IMG/VR virus record: IMGVR_UViG_3300036893_000033 | Span: 1 to 64,000 of that record | Length of the DNA stretch: 64,000 nucleotides | Direction: 5' to 3' (one strand) | DNA from: a virus | Part shown: piece after piece, positions 14,247-21,817 of the stretch | How the letters are laid out: every line of letters starts with the position of its first letter | How positions within the stretch are numbered: position 1 is the stretch's first letter | Program-made: the position numbers and the translations under genes | The notes under the pieces: generated by a model | Told to the model about the DNA's origin: nothing | Database searches by the model: none | What the model saw: only the letters and a program-made list of their open reading frames with translations

Positions 14247-14651
14247 TTACTCCCAGCAACTCCGCCAGATGTCTTCGTCGTCGCGGCGGCTCGACTCGCT
14301 GGTCAGCGAATACCGTTCCACGTAACGTTCAAACAGTTCCGCCGTCGTCTTCTCCAGATCCTGGCTCAACCCGGCGCCCGGGCGGGAGAACTGCACCGAA
14401 CTGTCATCCGGCGGCAGCACTCTGGCGAGAAGCGACTCAATCGCGCCACCGGTCTCAAACGGCAATTCCGTCGGCAAACTCTCGCCGATCGCGCTGACCT
14501 GTTCCTGAATGTAGCGGGTCAACTGCCGTAACCGCACGGCGCGCAGGAACCCAGCTTCGCGCGAGTATACGGCGACGCCGATATTGATAAATTCCTGCGT
14601 CACGGGGTCATGCACGTAACGCAGGATGCTGAAAGTGTAAGGCGTTCTCAC
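14247..14651 (-). CDS. DUF3037 protein
   Basis: 134 residues from GTG 14651 with GGAGG six bases upstream. PYTFSILRYVHDPVTQEFIN followed by IGVAVYS is the signature of DUF3037. Members are known as partners of HipA-like kinases in adjacent gene pairs, as here (GTGA overlap with the gene upstream). Its molecular role is not known. Confidence 0.75.
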   Translation of the reverse strand: MRTPYTFSILRYVHDPVTQEFINIGVAVYSREAGFLRAVRLRQLTRYIQEQVSAIGESLPTELPFETGGAIESLLARVLPPDDSSVQFSRPGAGLSQDLEKTTAELFERYVERYSLTSESSRRDDEDIWRSCWE

Positions 14652-15121
14652 GCAAGCCTCCTTCTGATTTCTTCCGCGAACTCTGCCGCATGGGCGCTGA
14701 CTGTCCTCAGATGCTGTTCGATCTTCGGTAGACTCCCATTGTTCCACTCCGGTGGCACCTCATTCACGATGCCATCCAGGACAGGCCCAGGCAAGGCGGC
14801 CAGCGCGTCTGTAAACCCTGTTATATCAATGGCCTTCGATTTCAACGCCCGGTAAAACACATGCTCGCTCAAATAGCGCTGTCCCTCCAGCCGCCACGGC
14901 TCGACCGACGCGAGGATATCCAGCAGAAAGGAGAACGCCAGTTCGTGATCGAACAGGTAGATTTCGTTGGCTCGGGTAAGAAGATTGGGATTATTGAAGC
15001 GGCGGTCGGGGTTCTGGACGAGCGCGTCGAACGCGACCGCCTCGGCCCGGTCGCGTGCTGCGAAGGCCTGGCGGTAGGATCTGGTCTTATTGCGTTCGTC
15101 GCGTTGCATGGTGCGGTTCAT
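14648..15121 (-). CDS. HipA-like kinase, C-lobe only
   Basis: 157 residues. FDALVQNPDRRFNNPNLL followed by YLFDHELAFSF matches the catalytic and metal-binding loops of HipA-like kinases, and the C-terminus (LPGPVLDGIVNEVPPEW) matches the family end. The N-terminal ATP-binding lobe of about 100 residues is missing. The ATG at 15121 overlaps the stop of a different small gene, so this is a compact truncated form, not a local frameshift. Kinase activity is doubtful; an antidote or decoy role is possible. Confidence 0.65.
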   Translation of the reverse strand: MNRTMQRDERNKTRSYRQAFAARDRAEAVAFDALVQNPDRRFNNPNLLTRANEIYLFDHELAFSFLLDILASVEPWRLEGQRYLSEHVFYRALKSKAIDITGFTDALAALPGPVLDGIVNEVPPEWNNGSLPKIEQHLRTVSAHAAEFAEEIRRRLA

Positions 15122-15273
15122 GCCTGCCTCGCGAGCTTCTGTACCTGCCAAAGCAGCATCGCGTCCGGGTGGCCTTCGTTGCCGTCGTCTTCGATGTCGC
15201 TGGCGGTATCGGCCAGCAGTGTGGCTAGCCGTTCCATCTGTTCGGCTGAAAGCGTAATCGTTATGGTTTTCAT
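15118..15273 (-). CDS. Hypothetical protein (51 aa)
   Basis: It starts MKTITITLSAEQMERLATLL; a beta strand followed by an acidic helix (ADTASDIEDDGNEG). Stop overlaps the HipA-like start. Confidence 0.55.
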   Translation of the reverse strand: MKTITITLSAEQMERLATLLADTASDIEDDGNEGHPDAMLLWQVQKLARQA

Positions 15274-15309
15274 CTTGTGTATGCCGCCGTTAGCTTGACG
15301 CTGCATTGT

Positions 15310-15870
15310 TTACTCCCAGCACGCCCCGGCATCGCGCCAGAGCGGATACTCCCGATCCAGCCATGCAACAGCGGCGCATGCGTCCGCTGCCCATGCTCCG
15401 TGGATTCTGACGCCACTGTCCGTGATGAAGTAAACCAAAGTTGGCAGAGCGATCCTGGACAGGCACGCATCGTCGTAATCCTGCTCGTAACTGTATCGCC
15501 GCTCCAGGTTCATGTCCGCTCGACGGTCATAGAATGCGGCCTTGTAGAAAATCGATGCGCGCTTACGCCCTTTGTCGTCCACCAGATTCGAGTGCATCGC
15601 GTGGTCGGTGGCGACTTTTCGCCATCCCTCTGGTAAAGTGCAGGGGATAAACAGCGGGTCGGACGCGGACGGCTCGCCGAACTTAACGCCGAATCGCTCC
15701 AGAATCTCGCGATCCCCGTCCCCCATGCGCGACGGAAGCGCGCCGGAATGACATAGGTCGCGCTGGCCTGTTGCTTCCTGATGCCGGATCATCGCGTCAG
15801 CGCCTATGCCCATCGCCAATGCCATCATCATCGCTGGATCTTCTTTTGTCGTGTTTTTCGGTAGCTTCAT
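15310..15870 (-). CDS. Hypothetical protein (186 aa)
   Basis: Start taken as ATG 15870 (MKLPKNTTKEDPAMMMALAM) with GGAG in the preceding repeat; a twice-repeated ATGGAGAAAAGAA upstream offers an alternative start at 15885. The middle reads DPLFIPCTLPEGWRKVATDH and the C-terminus LVYFITDSGVRIHG. Resembles uncharacterised phage proteins. Confidence 0.6.
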   Translation of the reverse strand: MKLPKNTTKEDPAMMMALAMGIGADAMIRHQEATGQRDLCHSGALPSRMGDGDREILERFGVKFGEPSASDPLFIPCTLPEGWRKVATDHAMHSNLVDDKGRKRASIFYKAAFYDRRADMNLERRYSYEQDYDDACLSRIALPTLVYFITDSGVRIHGAWAADACAAVAWLDREYPLWRDAGACWE

Positions 15871-15906
15871 GTTTCTTTTCTCCATTTCTTTTCTCCATTT
15901 AAAATC

Positions 15907-16227
15907 TCAACACCCGAACCTCGCCATATCGTCCGCGACCTCCCCGGCCCAGTCTCCCTTTGCCTCCATAGCGTCCCGCCTGTTGCACTCCCGGCACTCA
16001 CCCGCGCGGGCGCGTCCGCAGTCGCACGAGGGAGCCACCTCTGCCGCCAGATCCTCAACCGCATCCCGCAGAGCCTCAACGCTGGCCAGATACAACGGCG
16101 GGTTATGGGCCAGCACGCGGAAGGTGTCCAGCGCGGCCCGGAGCGGGGGCGGGATACAGCCGCTCATGCAGCCGCTCATGCAGCCGCTCATGCAGCCGCT
16201 CATGCAGCCGCTCATGCAGCCGCTCAT
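15907..16227 (-). CDS. MSGC-repeat protein
   Basis: 106 residues. The N-terminus is six tandem MSGC units from a 12-bp repeat (16160-16226), each unit giving an in-frame ATG. The remainder is helical with a Cys cluster (CDCGRARAGECREC). Overlaps the upstream stop. Function unknown; the cysteines suggest metal binding or disulfides. Confidence 0.55.
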   Translation of the reverse strand: MSGCMSGCMSGCMSGCMSGCMSGCIPPPLRAALDTFRVLAHNPPLYLASVEALRDAVEDLAAEVAPSCDCGRARAGECRECNRRDAMEAKGDWAGEVADDMARFGC

Positions 16228-16547
16228 ACTGACACCACCTTCAGCCGGGATATCTCGCGCTTGAGATTTTCCACCGCATCGGGCACCGACATCCAGTGAG
16301 CATAGTGGTGGTTCCATTTTCCCGAGTGCGGGTTGATATCCACGATCTCCCGCGCCGCCTCGATATCAACGAAGCGCCCGAACACGGTTAGCCAGTCCCC
16401 ATCCACTCTGATTTGCAGCACGCCAACTATGGTTTGCAGTTCGAGGGTATGGAACACGTCGTCCACCTTGACAGCCCCTTCCGCGGCAAAAAGCGCCGTT
16501 ATCTCGCGAGCGAATGCGGCGCGCATGGCCTTGCTCGGTTTACGCAT
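16224..16547 (-). CDS. Hypothetical protein (107 aa)
   Basis: MRKPSKAMRAAFAREITALF, then a beta-rich core (TIVGVLQIRVDGDWLTVFGRF) and SGKWNHHYAHW. A typical phage accessory protein without assigned function. Confidence 0.65.
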   Translation of the reverse strand: MRKPSKAMRAAFAREITALFAAEGAVKVDDVFHTLELQTIVGVLQIRVDGDWLTVFGRFVDIEAAREIVDINPHSGKWNHHYAHWMSVPDAVENLKREISRLKVVSV

Positions 16548-16599
16548 GGGACTCCTCCGCCCCGGTTGCCTGGATGGCTCGTTCCTGTGCCTTAACCAT
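16540..16599 (-). CDS. Leader peptide (19 aa), first gene of the leftward operon
   Basis: ATG 16599 is preceded by GGAGGTGA at seven bases, the strongest ribosome site of the operon. It encodes MVKAQERAIQATGAEESHA and its stop overlaps the next ATG. It probably loads ribosomes for the coupled chain of genes behind it. Confidence 0.5.
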   Translation of the reverse strand: MVKAQERAIQATGAEESHA

Positions 16600-16625
16600 C
16601 TTCGTCACCTCCAAGTGACAATACA

Positions 16626-16656
16626 ATTATAATCATAAAACTACCATAATTGTCAA
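16626..16656 (-). promoter_or_regulatory. Promoter of the 16599-8077 operon
   Basis: Minus strand: TTGACA (16656-16651) and TATAAT (16631-16626) with a 19-bp spacer; an overlapping GATTAT gives a 16-bp spacer. Both hexamers are perfect sigma-70 consensus. Confidence 0.8.
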
Positions 16657-16688
16657 GGAAACTTTTATGGTAGTTTTTACGGTAGTTC
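16637..16688. promoter_or_regulatory. Operator: repeated ACTACCAT/ATGGTAGT half-sites
   Basis: AAAACTACCATAA (16637-16649, between -10 and -35) and TTATGGTAGTTTT (16665-16677, just upstream of -35) are perfect inverted 13-mers; a degenerate third site TTACGGTAGTTC follows at 16677. The placement fits repression. The same core occurs upstream of the ribbon-helix-helix gene at 19984-19998. Confidence 0.7.
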
Positions 16689-16742
16689 GAACGTCCAGCG
16701 AACGAGCGCTCCCCGCCTGTAACCCAGTCAACTCAGCCCGTC

Positions 16743-16773
16743 CAGCGTCCAGCGGACGTCCGCTGGCAGCACA
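16743..16773. repeat. Palindrome CCAGCGGACGTCCGCTGG, copy 1
   Basis: The 18-bp perfect palindrome (16749-16766) lies in a 31-bp block repeated with one mismatch at 18910-18940. Both are intergenic. Meaning unknown; possibly an operator or origin-related site. Confidence 0.6.
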
Positions 16774-16818
16774 TCTCCGCTTGCAGGGGGTGGTTACCCT
16801 CCCCGCTCGCCCCGCCAC

Positions 16819-16845
16819 GGTTACCGCCTTCACGGCGCGGTAACC
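16819..16845 (-). terminator. Hairpin after the 16853-17883 operon
   Basis: Stem GGTTACCGC / GCGGTAACC with no U-tract, eight bases beyond the last stop codon. Possibly a weak terminator or 3'-end protector. Confidence 0.4.
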
Positions 16846-16852
16846 CCGCTAA

Positions 16853-17050
16853 CTAGACCTGGCTGATGCCTCCCGCCCTCTTAGCCCTCGACTTTCTCTC
16901 GCTGATGCGGGCGCGGCACCGCTTGCACGAATCGGGCGCATCGGGATAGTGGCACGGCGCCCTCCCCGCCCGCGTCTTGCACGCGCGCCCCGCCGCGCGG
17001 GCGATCTCCCGGCGACGTTCCGGGGGCAGGTGGCTGAGTGGGCCTGTCAC
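16853..17050 (-). CDS. Small basic Cys protein (65 aa)
   Basis: GTG 17050 right after the preceding stop. The sequence starts MTGPLSHLPPERRREIARAA and ends in a basic region with CHYPDAPDSCKRCRAR, a possible metal site. Not recognised. Confidence 0.5.
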   Translation of the reverse strand: MTGPLSHLPPERRREIARAAGRACKTRAGRAPCHYPDAPDSCKRCRARISERKSRAKRAGGISQV

Positions 17051-17051
17051 G

Positions 17052-17363
17052 TTAATCCCGTGCCGCCGCCGCTGGCTTGTCCTCAGTGGCCTCTTCCGGA
17101 ATACTCCCCTGGGCGTCGAAACCGGGCAGTGATCCGAGCCACCACTTCAGCCGATCCCAGCGCGTGCGAATGCGCTCCTCACCCGTGTGCCATCGCCTTG
17201 CGGCCTGATAGACTGGCACTTCTGGTTCCGGCATTCCGCTAAGAAGCGGTTTCGACGTGAGGAGGATTGCGTCCTGCCCCGACCCTATTCCCAGCGCCTC
17301 GGCAGACGATCCTTCGCCCGGTCTGCCAGCGGGCGTCATCGCTTGCACCCTCCGATCCCTCAT
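17052..17363 (-). CDS. Hypothetical protein (103 aa)
   Basis: ATG 17363 overlaps the upstream stop; an alternative ATG at 17339 has GGAGGG ten bases before it. EVPVYQAARRWHTGEERIRT is the most ordered part; the tail is Ala/Glu-rich. Confidence 0.5.
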   Translation of the reverse strand: MRDRRVQAMTPAGRPGEGSSAEALGIGSGQDAILLTSKPLLSGMPEPEVPVYQAARRWHTGEERIRTRWDRLKWWLGSLPGFDAQGSIPEEATEDKPAAAARD

Positions 17364-17638
17364 CGTCCATCTCCGTTCTCTTCGTCATCGGAGCGGGTGG
17401 GCCGATCCTCTTCATCGGGATCTTCGCCGTTTGCCACCGTGTTCCGCTCCCGCACGGCTTGAGCGTTTGCGGCCTCGTATTGCTTTTGGGTTATACAGCG
17501 CCCGTACTTCTGGCGATTATTTTCAGTGGCCCGGCAGATAGCCCATTTCGGGCCAAGGATGCGTTGCAGCTCCTCCGGCGTGGCGTGCGTTTTCAGGTAT
17601 TCTGCGTAGGCCTCGCCCGTGCTGCCGCCTACGGTCAT
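17360..17638 (-). CDS. Hypothetical protein (92 aa)
   Basis: MTVGGSTGEAYAEYLKTHAT and ILGPKWAICRATENNRQKYG, then a strongly acidic tail (DPDEEDRPTRSDDEENGDG). Chain overlaps on both sides. Confidence 0.55.
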   Translation of the reverse strand: MTVGGSTGEAYAEYLKTHATPEELQRILGPKWAICRATENNRQKYGRCITQKQYEAANAQAVRERNTVANGEDPDEEDRPTRSDDEENGDGR

Positions 17639-17883
17639 CGGGCCACCTCCCCGCCGCCAAATCCCACCGCCGGGATAGTCAGGGCGGTGCCGCCCAGCGC
17701 GCCGTGGCGCAGGATGCAGCGCAGCGTATCGTCCCATCCCAGGAAATCCCATACGCACCCTGCGGTTTCGGACGCCTTACGCGCGGCCTCGAATTCGGGC
17801 GAATCCCACTCATCCGCCCCGCCCGCCGCAAACCCGGCCTTGATCGCCGCCACTATTTCGCTGCCCTGCTTGTTTAGTGTCAT
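17635..17883 (-). CDS. Hypothetical protein (82 aa)
   Basis: MTLNKQGSEIVAAIKAGFAA with AGGAG ten bases upstream; first gene of this leftward group. The region 17914-17931 upstream has an inverted repeat CAATCG/CGATTG that may be its operator. Confidence 0.55.
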   Translation of the reverse strand: MTLNKQGSEIVAAIKAGFAAGGADEWDSPEFEAARKASETAGCVWDFLGWDDTLRCILRHGALGGTALTIPAVGFGGGEVAR

Positions 17884-18176
17884 TGTGTATCAACTCCTGA
17901 AACCATCTTAAGTCAATCGCAAAGACGATTGCAATAGTCAAATGCAAATAAAAGCGAAGATAGGGCGAAAGCATGGAAATATCCTGCCGGGAATACCGCA
18001 CAAGGGGCAGGTACTCTATCGTGATGCCGTGGCCCCGCGCCATCTCTGGCCTCGACGCCCGTCTCTCTGTCACAGTCCCCACCCAGTCAGTCCCCAGTCA
18101 GTCACCCACCACCACCCCGAACGCCCCGACCACCCCAAAACCTCTGAGTATGGGTACCACTCCTTTTGAGCCAAGG

Positions 18177-18466
18177 TGAGATAGGCTGTGAGGCAACTTA
18201 GCTCACCTGTAACCTATTGATATATATATACTTATTTAATTTGAGATAAGTGAGTTAAGGTACCTTGACTAAAAAATCTCCCTATAGGGCCTCTATACCT
18301 TTTCGCTAAAAAACATATATACCCCCTTATGGAGAACGAATCGCGGAATATGCCTCACTCAGAGATTTACTTGTCTCAAAGTAGCGCAAGTAACACAAAA
18401 CAAAAGACTTATTTTGAGATAGGGTGGTGAGATAGGGTGGGCGCTGAGATAGGGTACCTTATCTCA
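18177..18466. other. Iteron-like TGAGATAGG repeats in AT-rich DNA, candidate origin
   Basis: Copies of TGAGATA(A/G)G lie at 18177, 18242, 18415, 18428 and 18445. The last three include a tandem 13-mer TGAGATAGGGTGG and a near-perfect palindrome at 18445-18466. A variant TGAGTTAAGG is at 18251. AT-rich runs (TATATATATA, CATATATACC) lie between them. This is the usual form of an iteron origin or partition site, but no initiator was identified. Confidence 0.5.
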
Positions 18467-18482
18467 GTGCCGCTGAAACGCG

Positions 18483-18510
18483 AAACCCCCCAGCCGCGGC
18501 TGAGGGGTTT
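18483..18510. terminator. GC-rich hairpin, possible bidirectional terminator
   Basis: AAACCCC / GGGGTTT closes an inner CAGCCGCGGCTG palindrome. T-rich on both strands at the stem base. Confidence 0.45.
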
Positions 18511-18607
18511 GTGGTCGGTTGGAGGTGACGCGGGTTTAGCCCGCAGCAGGTGACTTCTGTAAGATATCACGGGGGCGTGGGGGGAGTCAAGGGTAATTTG
18601 GGGCCGG

Positions 18608-18712
18608 GGGTGCTGCCCCGCTGGCCAGCGCGCCGGTAAGTAGCACGAAGGACCTGAGCGCCGCCGTGAGGTAGCGGTGCTCAGGTCCGGTCGGCGCCGT
18701 GGCACCAGAAAG
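18608..18712. other. Possible structured RNA element
   Basis: GGACCTGAGC / GCTCAGGTCC (18650-18659, 18679-18688) forms a perfect 10-bp stem with a smaller GCCGC/GCGGT stem in its loop, and flanking GGTGC/GGCACC and GCGCCGG/CCGGTCGGCGCC segments can pair around it. No promoter or known RNA family recognised. Confidence 0.3.
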
Positions 18713-18909
18713 GGCGAACGCCGCGCCCCTTTCCAGTGCATTCCCATTATACCATAACTGACCGCGTTCGCGGGTCATGGCCGCGTTCGCGGGCAGTTGG
18801 CTTGGTGGCCGGTAATGCTTGCCGCTCCGGCCACTGCGCAGTCCATGTCAGAGCCAACGGCTTGCTCATCAGGCGTTTAGGATTTCAGTGTACCACGCTC
18901 ATCCTTTGG

Positions 18910-18940
18910 CAGCGTCCAGCTGACGTCCGCTGGCAGCACA
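18910..18940. repeat. Palindrome CCAGCTGACGTCCGCTGG, copy 2
   Basis: 31 bp identical to 16743-16773 except for one base that breaks the symmetry. Confidence 0.6.
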
Positions 18941-19062
18941 CTCCGTGTAACGCTGTAATGTACTGATTCTAAAAGAACGTAACGCGATGTAACAGGTTGT
19001 ACCACCAAAACCCCTGCCTTGTAACGCATCCCCGGCCCACCCCGCGTTATAATGGGTCAGAA

Positions 19063-19620
19063 ATGGTCGGATTCTCGATTGACAAGCACCCGCAGAGGCA
19101 ACAAATCTTCGATTCCATCCTTGCCGGACGATCCGTAAGGGAGATTTGCGCCCTTGTAACACCTCCTGTATCATTCATGACGATACATAGATATAAGACT
19201 AAGATAATAAAGCCTTTAATAGAGAATGCTGAGAATAATCCAAAGCTGAAAAAGGCGCTTGTATCGTATGAAAACCTACCTGTACCACTTGTAAGTGATA
19301 TGCAAGTCTTACAGGCGGTCCGGGAGAGGGCAGAAGCCGCCCCGGCGGTGACGATTTGCCGCGCCCGCATGGCTAAGGTCGGCCAGCGTCTAGACCGCGC
19401 CTTGGATCGTGCCGAAGCCGCCGTAAAGGTCATCAAAGACACCGACGGCAAAGACGTTGTGGTGGGGCAGGATCTCGCGCCACTGGCCCCGCTCATCAAC
19501 CAAGAGCATAAGCATATAGAGCTGTGGGGCAAGCTCACCGGCGAGCTCCAGCCGGACAACCAGCAGCAAATCAACATCCAAGTGATTCAATGCGATTCAG
19601 ACACCAGGGGCCGTGATTAG
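19063..19620 (+). CDS. Small-terminase-like DNA-binding protein
   Basis: 185 residues from ATG 19063. The N-terminus (QRQQIFDSILAGRSVREICA, then TIHRYK) is helix-turn-helix-like; a long helical middle follows (RLDRALDRAEAAVKVIKD); the end HIELWGKLTGELQP resembles the C-terminal segment of phage small terminase subunits, which bind the packaging site. It lies 11 kb from the large terminase, so the call is tentative. It has no ribosome site and lies alone on the plus strand, convergent with the next gene. Confidence 0.5.
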   Translation: MVGFSIDKHPQRQQIFDSILAGRSVREICALVTPPVSFMTIHRYKTKIIKPLIENAENNPKLKKALVSYENLPVPLVSDMQVLQAVRERAEAAPAVTICRARMAKVGQRLDRALDRAEAAVKVIKDTDGKDVVVGQDLAPLAPLINQEHKHIELWGKLTGELQPDNQQQINIQVIQCDSDTRGRD

Positions 19621-19983
19621 TTAGGCCTTGTGGCACGCGCACGGGCAGTTTTGTCGCGCGTACTTGGTGCCGTCCAGGCACGTCTTATAGTCGCCGTTCG
19701 GGGTGTGGCAGCCATCATAGTCGCATCTGACTGGCCGTGGGGGTGGTGGTACGGGCGGTATCACAGTTTGCGCCACTTTAGCGCCATCTGGATTACTTTT
19801 TGCTCCATCCACACTCCCGCTAGCTCCTGATTGGATGCTGGGCGGAGCTAAACGCGCTCCGCTTCGGATGTGATCTACCAGTAGACATCTGATATAGTCC
19901 GTGCGAGTCCTGTAGAAGTACTCGTCAATCCTATCATCAATGCCCTTAAGTATCTCCGTGGTCGCCTCAAAGGAAACTTTCAT
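19621..19983 (-). CDS. Ribbon-helix-helix regulator with Cys/His tail
   Basis: 120 residues from ATG 19983. MKVSFEATTEILKGIDDRID followed by TRTDYIRCLLVDHI is a ribbon-helix-helix pattern. A Pro-rich linker leads to a C-terminal cluster of Cys and His (CDYDGCHTPNGDYKTC, CPCACH), perhaps a zinc site. Immediately upstream of the ATG is GCTACCGATGGTAGC, a perfect palindrome whose core matches the operator half-sites at 16637-16688, so it may repress itself and that promoter (inference). Confidence 0.6.
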   Translation of the reverse strand: MKVSFEATTEILKGIDDRIDEYFYRTRTDYIRCLLVDHIRSGARLAPPSIQSGASGSVDGAKSNPDGAKVAQTVIPPVPPPPRPVRCDYDGCHTPNGDYKTCLDGTKYARQNCPCACHKA

Positions 19984-19998
19984 GCTACCGATGGTAGC
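19984..19998. promoter_or_regulatory. Palindromic operator GCTACCGATGGTAGC
   Basis: Perfect inverted repeat with a 3-nt centre, ending one base before the ribbon-helix-helix start codon and downstream of a TTGACT -35-like element on the minus strand. Confidence 0.6.
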
Positions 19999-20161
19999 AA
20001 AAGTGGCTTTGTGGCGCGAGTCAAGGGTACGGCAGTGTACGTATAGAATCCCAACGGATACTTTCAGGGGTGGTTTATGGCACTGTCTGGCGCATCGCGG
20101 ATTACAATTCCGCGCCTCGGCAGCCCGCCTAACGCGGGAGCGGCCCCTTCGGGGGGTCACT

Positions 20162-20884
20162 TCAGGCCGCCGGAACCGCCCCGGCCCGCGCCAGGCCGCT
20201 GAGGACGTTGGCGACATACTGCACGCGCCAGGCACTCCCGCGCCGGGTGGCCAGCCCGCACGCGTTGAGCTGATCGGCAATCGCCTGCATAGATAGTCCG
20301 CAGGCCCGCCCTTCGGTGATGCGGGTTATGATGGCCTGCTCTGCTTCGTCATGGACTTGCAGGCCCCTCTTACCGGTGGATCGGTAGCCGTACCGGACCA
20401 TGCCCGCGTGCTCGCCCCGGCGAGCCTTGGCGCGTAAGGCGTCCCGCGTGCGCTCGGAGATTACCTCGCGTTCCCACTGCGCAATCGTGGTGGTGATATG
20501 CAGGATCATACGCCCCCCGGCAGTGCCGGTGTCCAGGGTCTCGTAAGTGCTGATGAGGTTTATGTCTCTCTCAGTTAGTAGGTCGAGGATGACAGATAGA
20601 TCCTTAACGGAGCGGGTTAGACGGTCTAATTTACTGATGATGACACCGGCCACCTCACCCGCGCGCATGAGGGTTAAGAGTTGCTGCATACCGGGACGCT
20701 CGAGGGACTTAGCCGAGTAGCCGCCGTCTGTAATGACGGCCTTGAGTGTCAGTCCTTTAGCTGTCGCCATACCGTTTATTTTTTCGGCCTGGGATTCCAG
20801 GCCCAGGCCGGAGGTGTCTTGTTCCTCGGTTGAGACTCTGACGTAGCCGTACCAGTTACGGGGTACTTGTTTAGGTTTCCTCAT
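20162..20884 (-). CDS. Serine recombinase (resolvase/invertase type)
   Basis: 240 residues with AGGAG upstream. The catalytic Ser18 is in YGYVRVSTEEQ; ISKLDRLTRSVKDL and REVISERTRDALRAK are the conserved core and E-helix. A short recombinase/helix-turn-helix end follows (GLSMQAIADQLNACG). At this length it is not a large serine integrase; it may act as a resolvase or invertase, or catalyse integration poorly. No recombination site was identified nearby. Confidence 0.9.
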   Translation of the reverse strand: MRKPKQVPRNWYGYVRVSTEEQDTSGLGLESQAEKINGMATAKGLTLKAVITDGGYSAKSLERPGMQQLLTLMRAGEVAGVIISKLDRLTRSVKDLSVILDLLTERDINLISTYETLDTGTAGGRMILHITTTIAQWEREVISERTRDALRAKARRGEHAGMVRYGYRSTGKRGLQVHDEAEQAIITRITEGRACGLSMQAIADQLNACGLATRRGSAWRVQYVANVLSGLARAGAVPAA

Positions 20885-21071
20885 GTGGGGTTGTTTCTCC
20901 TGTTAGTAATTTGGTTTATGGTTTTGGTTTCGGATGCTGGTAAGTGGCGTAACGCTGGTTAGCGCCCTTCAGGATGCCGCTCACGCTCGGTCCTGTAGCC
21001 TCCCAGCTGACCGCGACGGCTGACCGCGACGGAACGTGGCAGATGGTTTTGAGCTTGAGGCTTCGCATGGC
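20885..21071. other. Intergenic stretch with two copies of the 11-bp array unit
   Basis: Contains GCTGACCGCGACGGCTGACC at about 21006, the same unit that makes the 22797-23273 array. No gene seen. Confidence 0.6.
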
Positions 21072-21527
21072 TTAGTAGTCCTCATTGGTGTACGGTTCGC
21101 GGCTTCCACCGGCGCCGGCACGTTCCTGGAGCCCGTCGAATTCGCCCATACCGATGTTGCTCAACAGCCTCCGGCATGGCTCACAGTACCAGGCCCTTAC
21201 AGCGTGGCCCATGTACCTCTCCTGCTGCGAGTAGGCCGCGTTTCCGTCTATCTTTTTTGCGCATCGTTCGCATTTCGTATGATCCCGAAGAACCTGTTCG
21301 CGGGCCGTTTTGATTTCTTCGGCGGTCTGTGTCGCGTGCTCGGCAACCAAGCGTTTAATTTCCGCCATCGGCTTGTGAGCCAAGGCTACATTAAGGGCCG
21401 CCATGGTCGCGCGGACGCCGATGTAGCAACGTCCCTCGGTTGCGTGATCGATCTCCACGATAGAGCGCACTTGCCGATCAGATTTGGCCGCTATCCGCGC
21501 CGCGTCAAGAGTTTTGTGGGTTGTCAT
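21072..21527 (-). CDS. Zinc-ribbon hypothetical protein (151 aa)
   Basis: MTTHKTLDAARIAAKSDRQV; C-terminal half has CERCAKKIDGNA and YCEPCRRLL, a four-cysteine ribbon. Last gene of the leftward 24909-21072 group; overlaps its upstream neighbour. Confidence 0.6.
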   Translation of the reverse strand: MTTHKTLDAARIAAKSDRQVRSIVEIDHATEGRCYIGVRATMAALNVALAHKPMAEIKRLVAEHATQTAEEIKTAREQVLRDHTKCERCAKKIDGNAAYSQQERYMGHAVRAWYCEPCRRLLSNIGMGEFDGLQERAGAGGSREPYTNEDY

Positions 21528-21817
21528 TTCTTATCTCCCGAAACCAGTTTAGTAGCCGTATGGGCTGCCCACTCCATGAATTCGTCCTCGCGGTGCCGTA
21601 TGCATCCGGCTGGGGTCCCGGCCAGCGAGTAGAACGCAGTCCACAAGGCGTGTATGCCAGCCTTGGCCTGCGGCACCTTCGCCCCGGTCAATACGGACAT
21701 GATCTCGGCGCGAGTCTTCGCGTTGTGGGGTCCCGCCAGCATGTTGATGTCGAACCGTCCGCGCGTCGCCTGGTTCAGCATCCTGAGCGCAAGCTTCGCG
21801 TTATTGCTGATTTCCAC
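21524..21817 (-). CDS. Hypothetical protein (97 aa)
   Basis: MEISNNAKLALRMLNQATRG, helical throughout. Overlaps both neighbours. Confidence 0.6.
   Translation of the reverse strand: MEISNNAKLALRMLNQATRGRFDINMLAGPHNAKTRAEIMSVLTGAKVPQAKAGIHALWTAFYSLAGTPAGCIRHREDEFMEWAAHTATKLVSGDKK

Larger units (their letters stand above)
17884..19062. other. 1.2-kb intergenic control region
   Basis: Frames at 17942-18179 (plus) and 17810-18082 (minus) are open but have no ribosome site or plausible composition, so no gene is called. 18170-18470 is AT-rich with repeated TGAGATAGG motifs. 18483-18510 and 18650-18688 are strong hairpins. At 18759-18796 a short CCGCGTTCGCGGG motif occurs twice. Genes diverge from the block, leftward on its left and rightward on its right. 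Confidence 0.6.

Noticed and set aside
17942-18179. Plus-strand gene left of the iteron region
   Set aside because: Two frames of 68-75 codons without ribosome site, low-complexity Pro/Ser/Thr end, and a rival open frame on the other strand.
20162-20884. Large serine integrase
   Set aside because: Only 240 residues; the long zinc and coiled-coil domains of integrases are absent.
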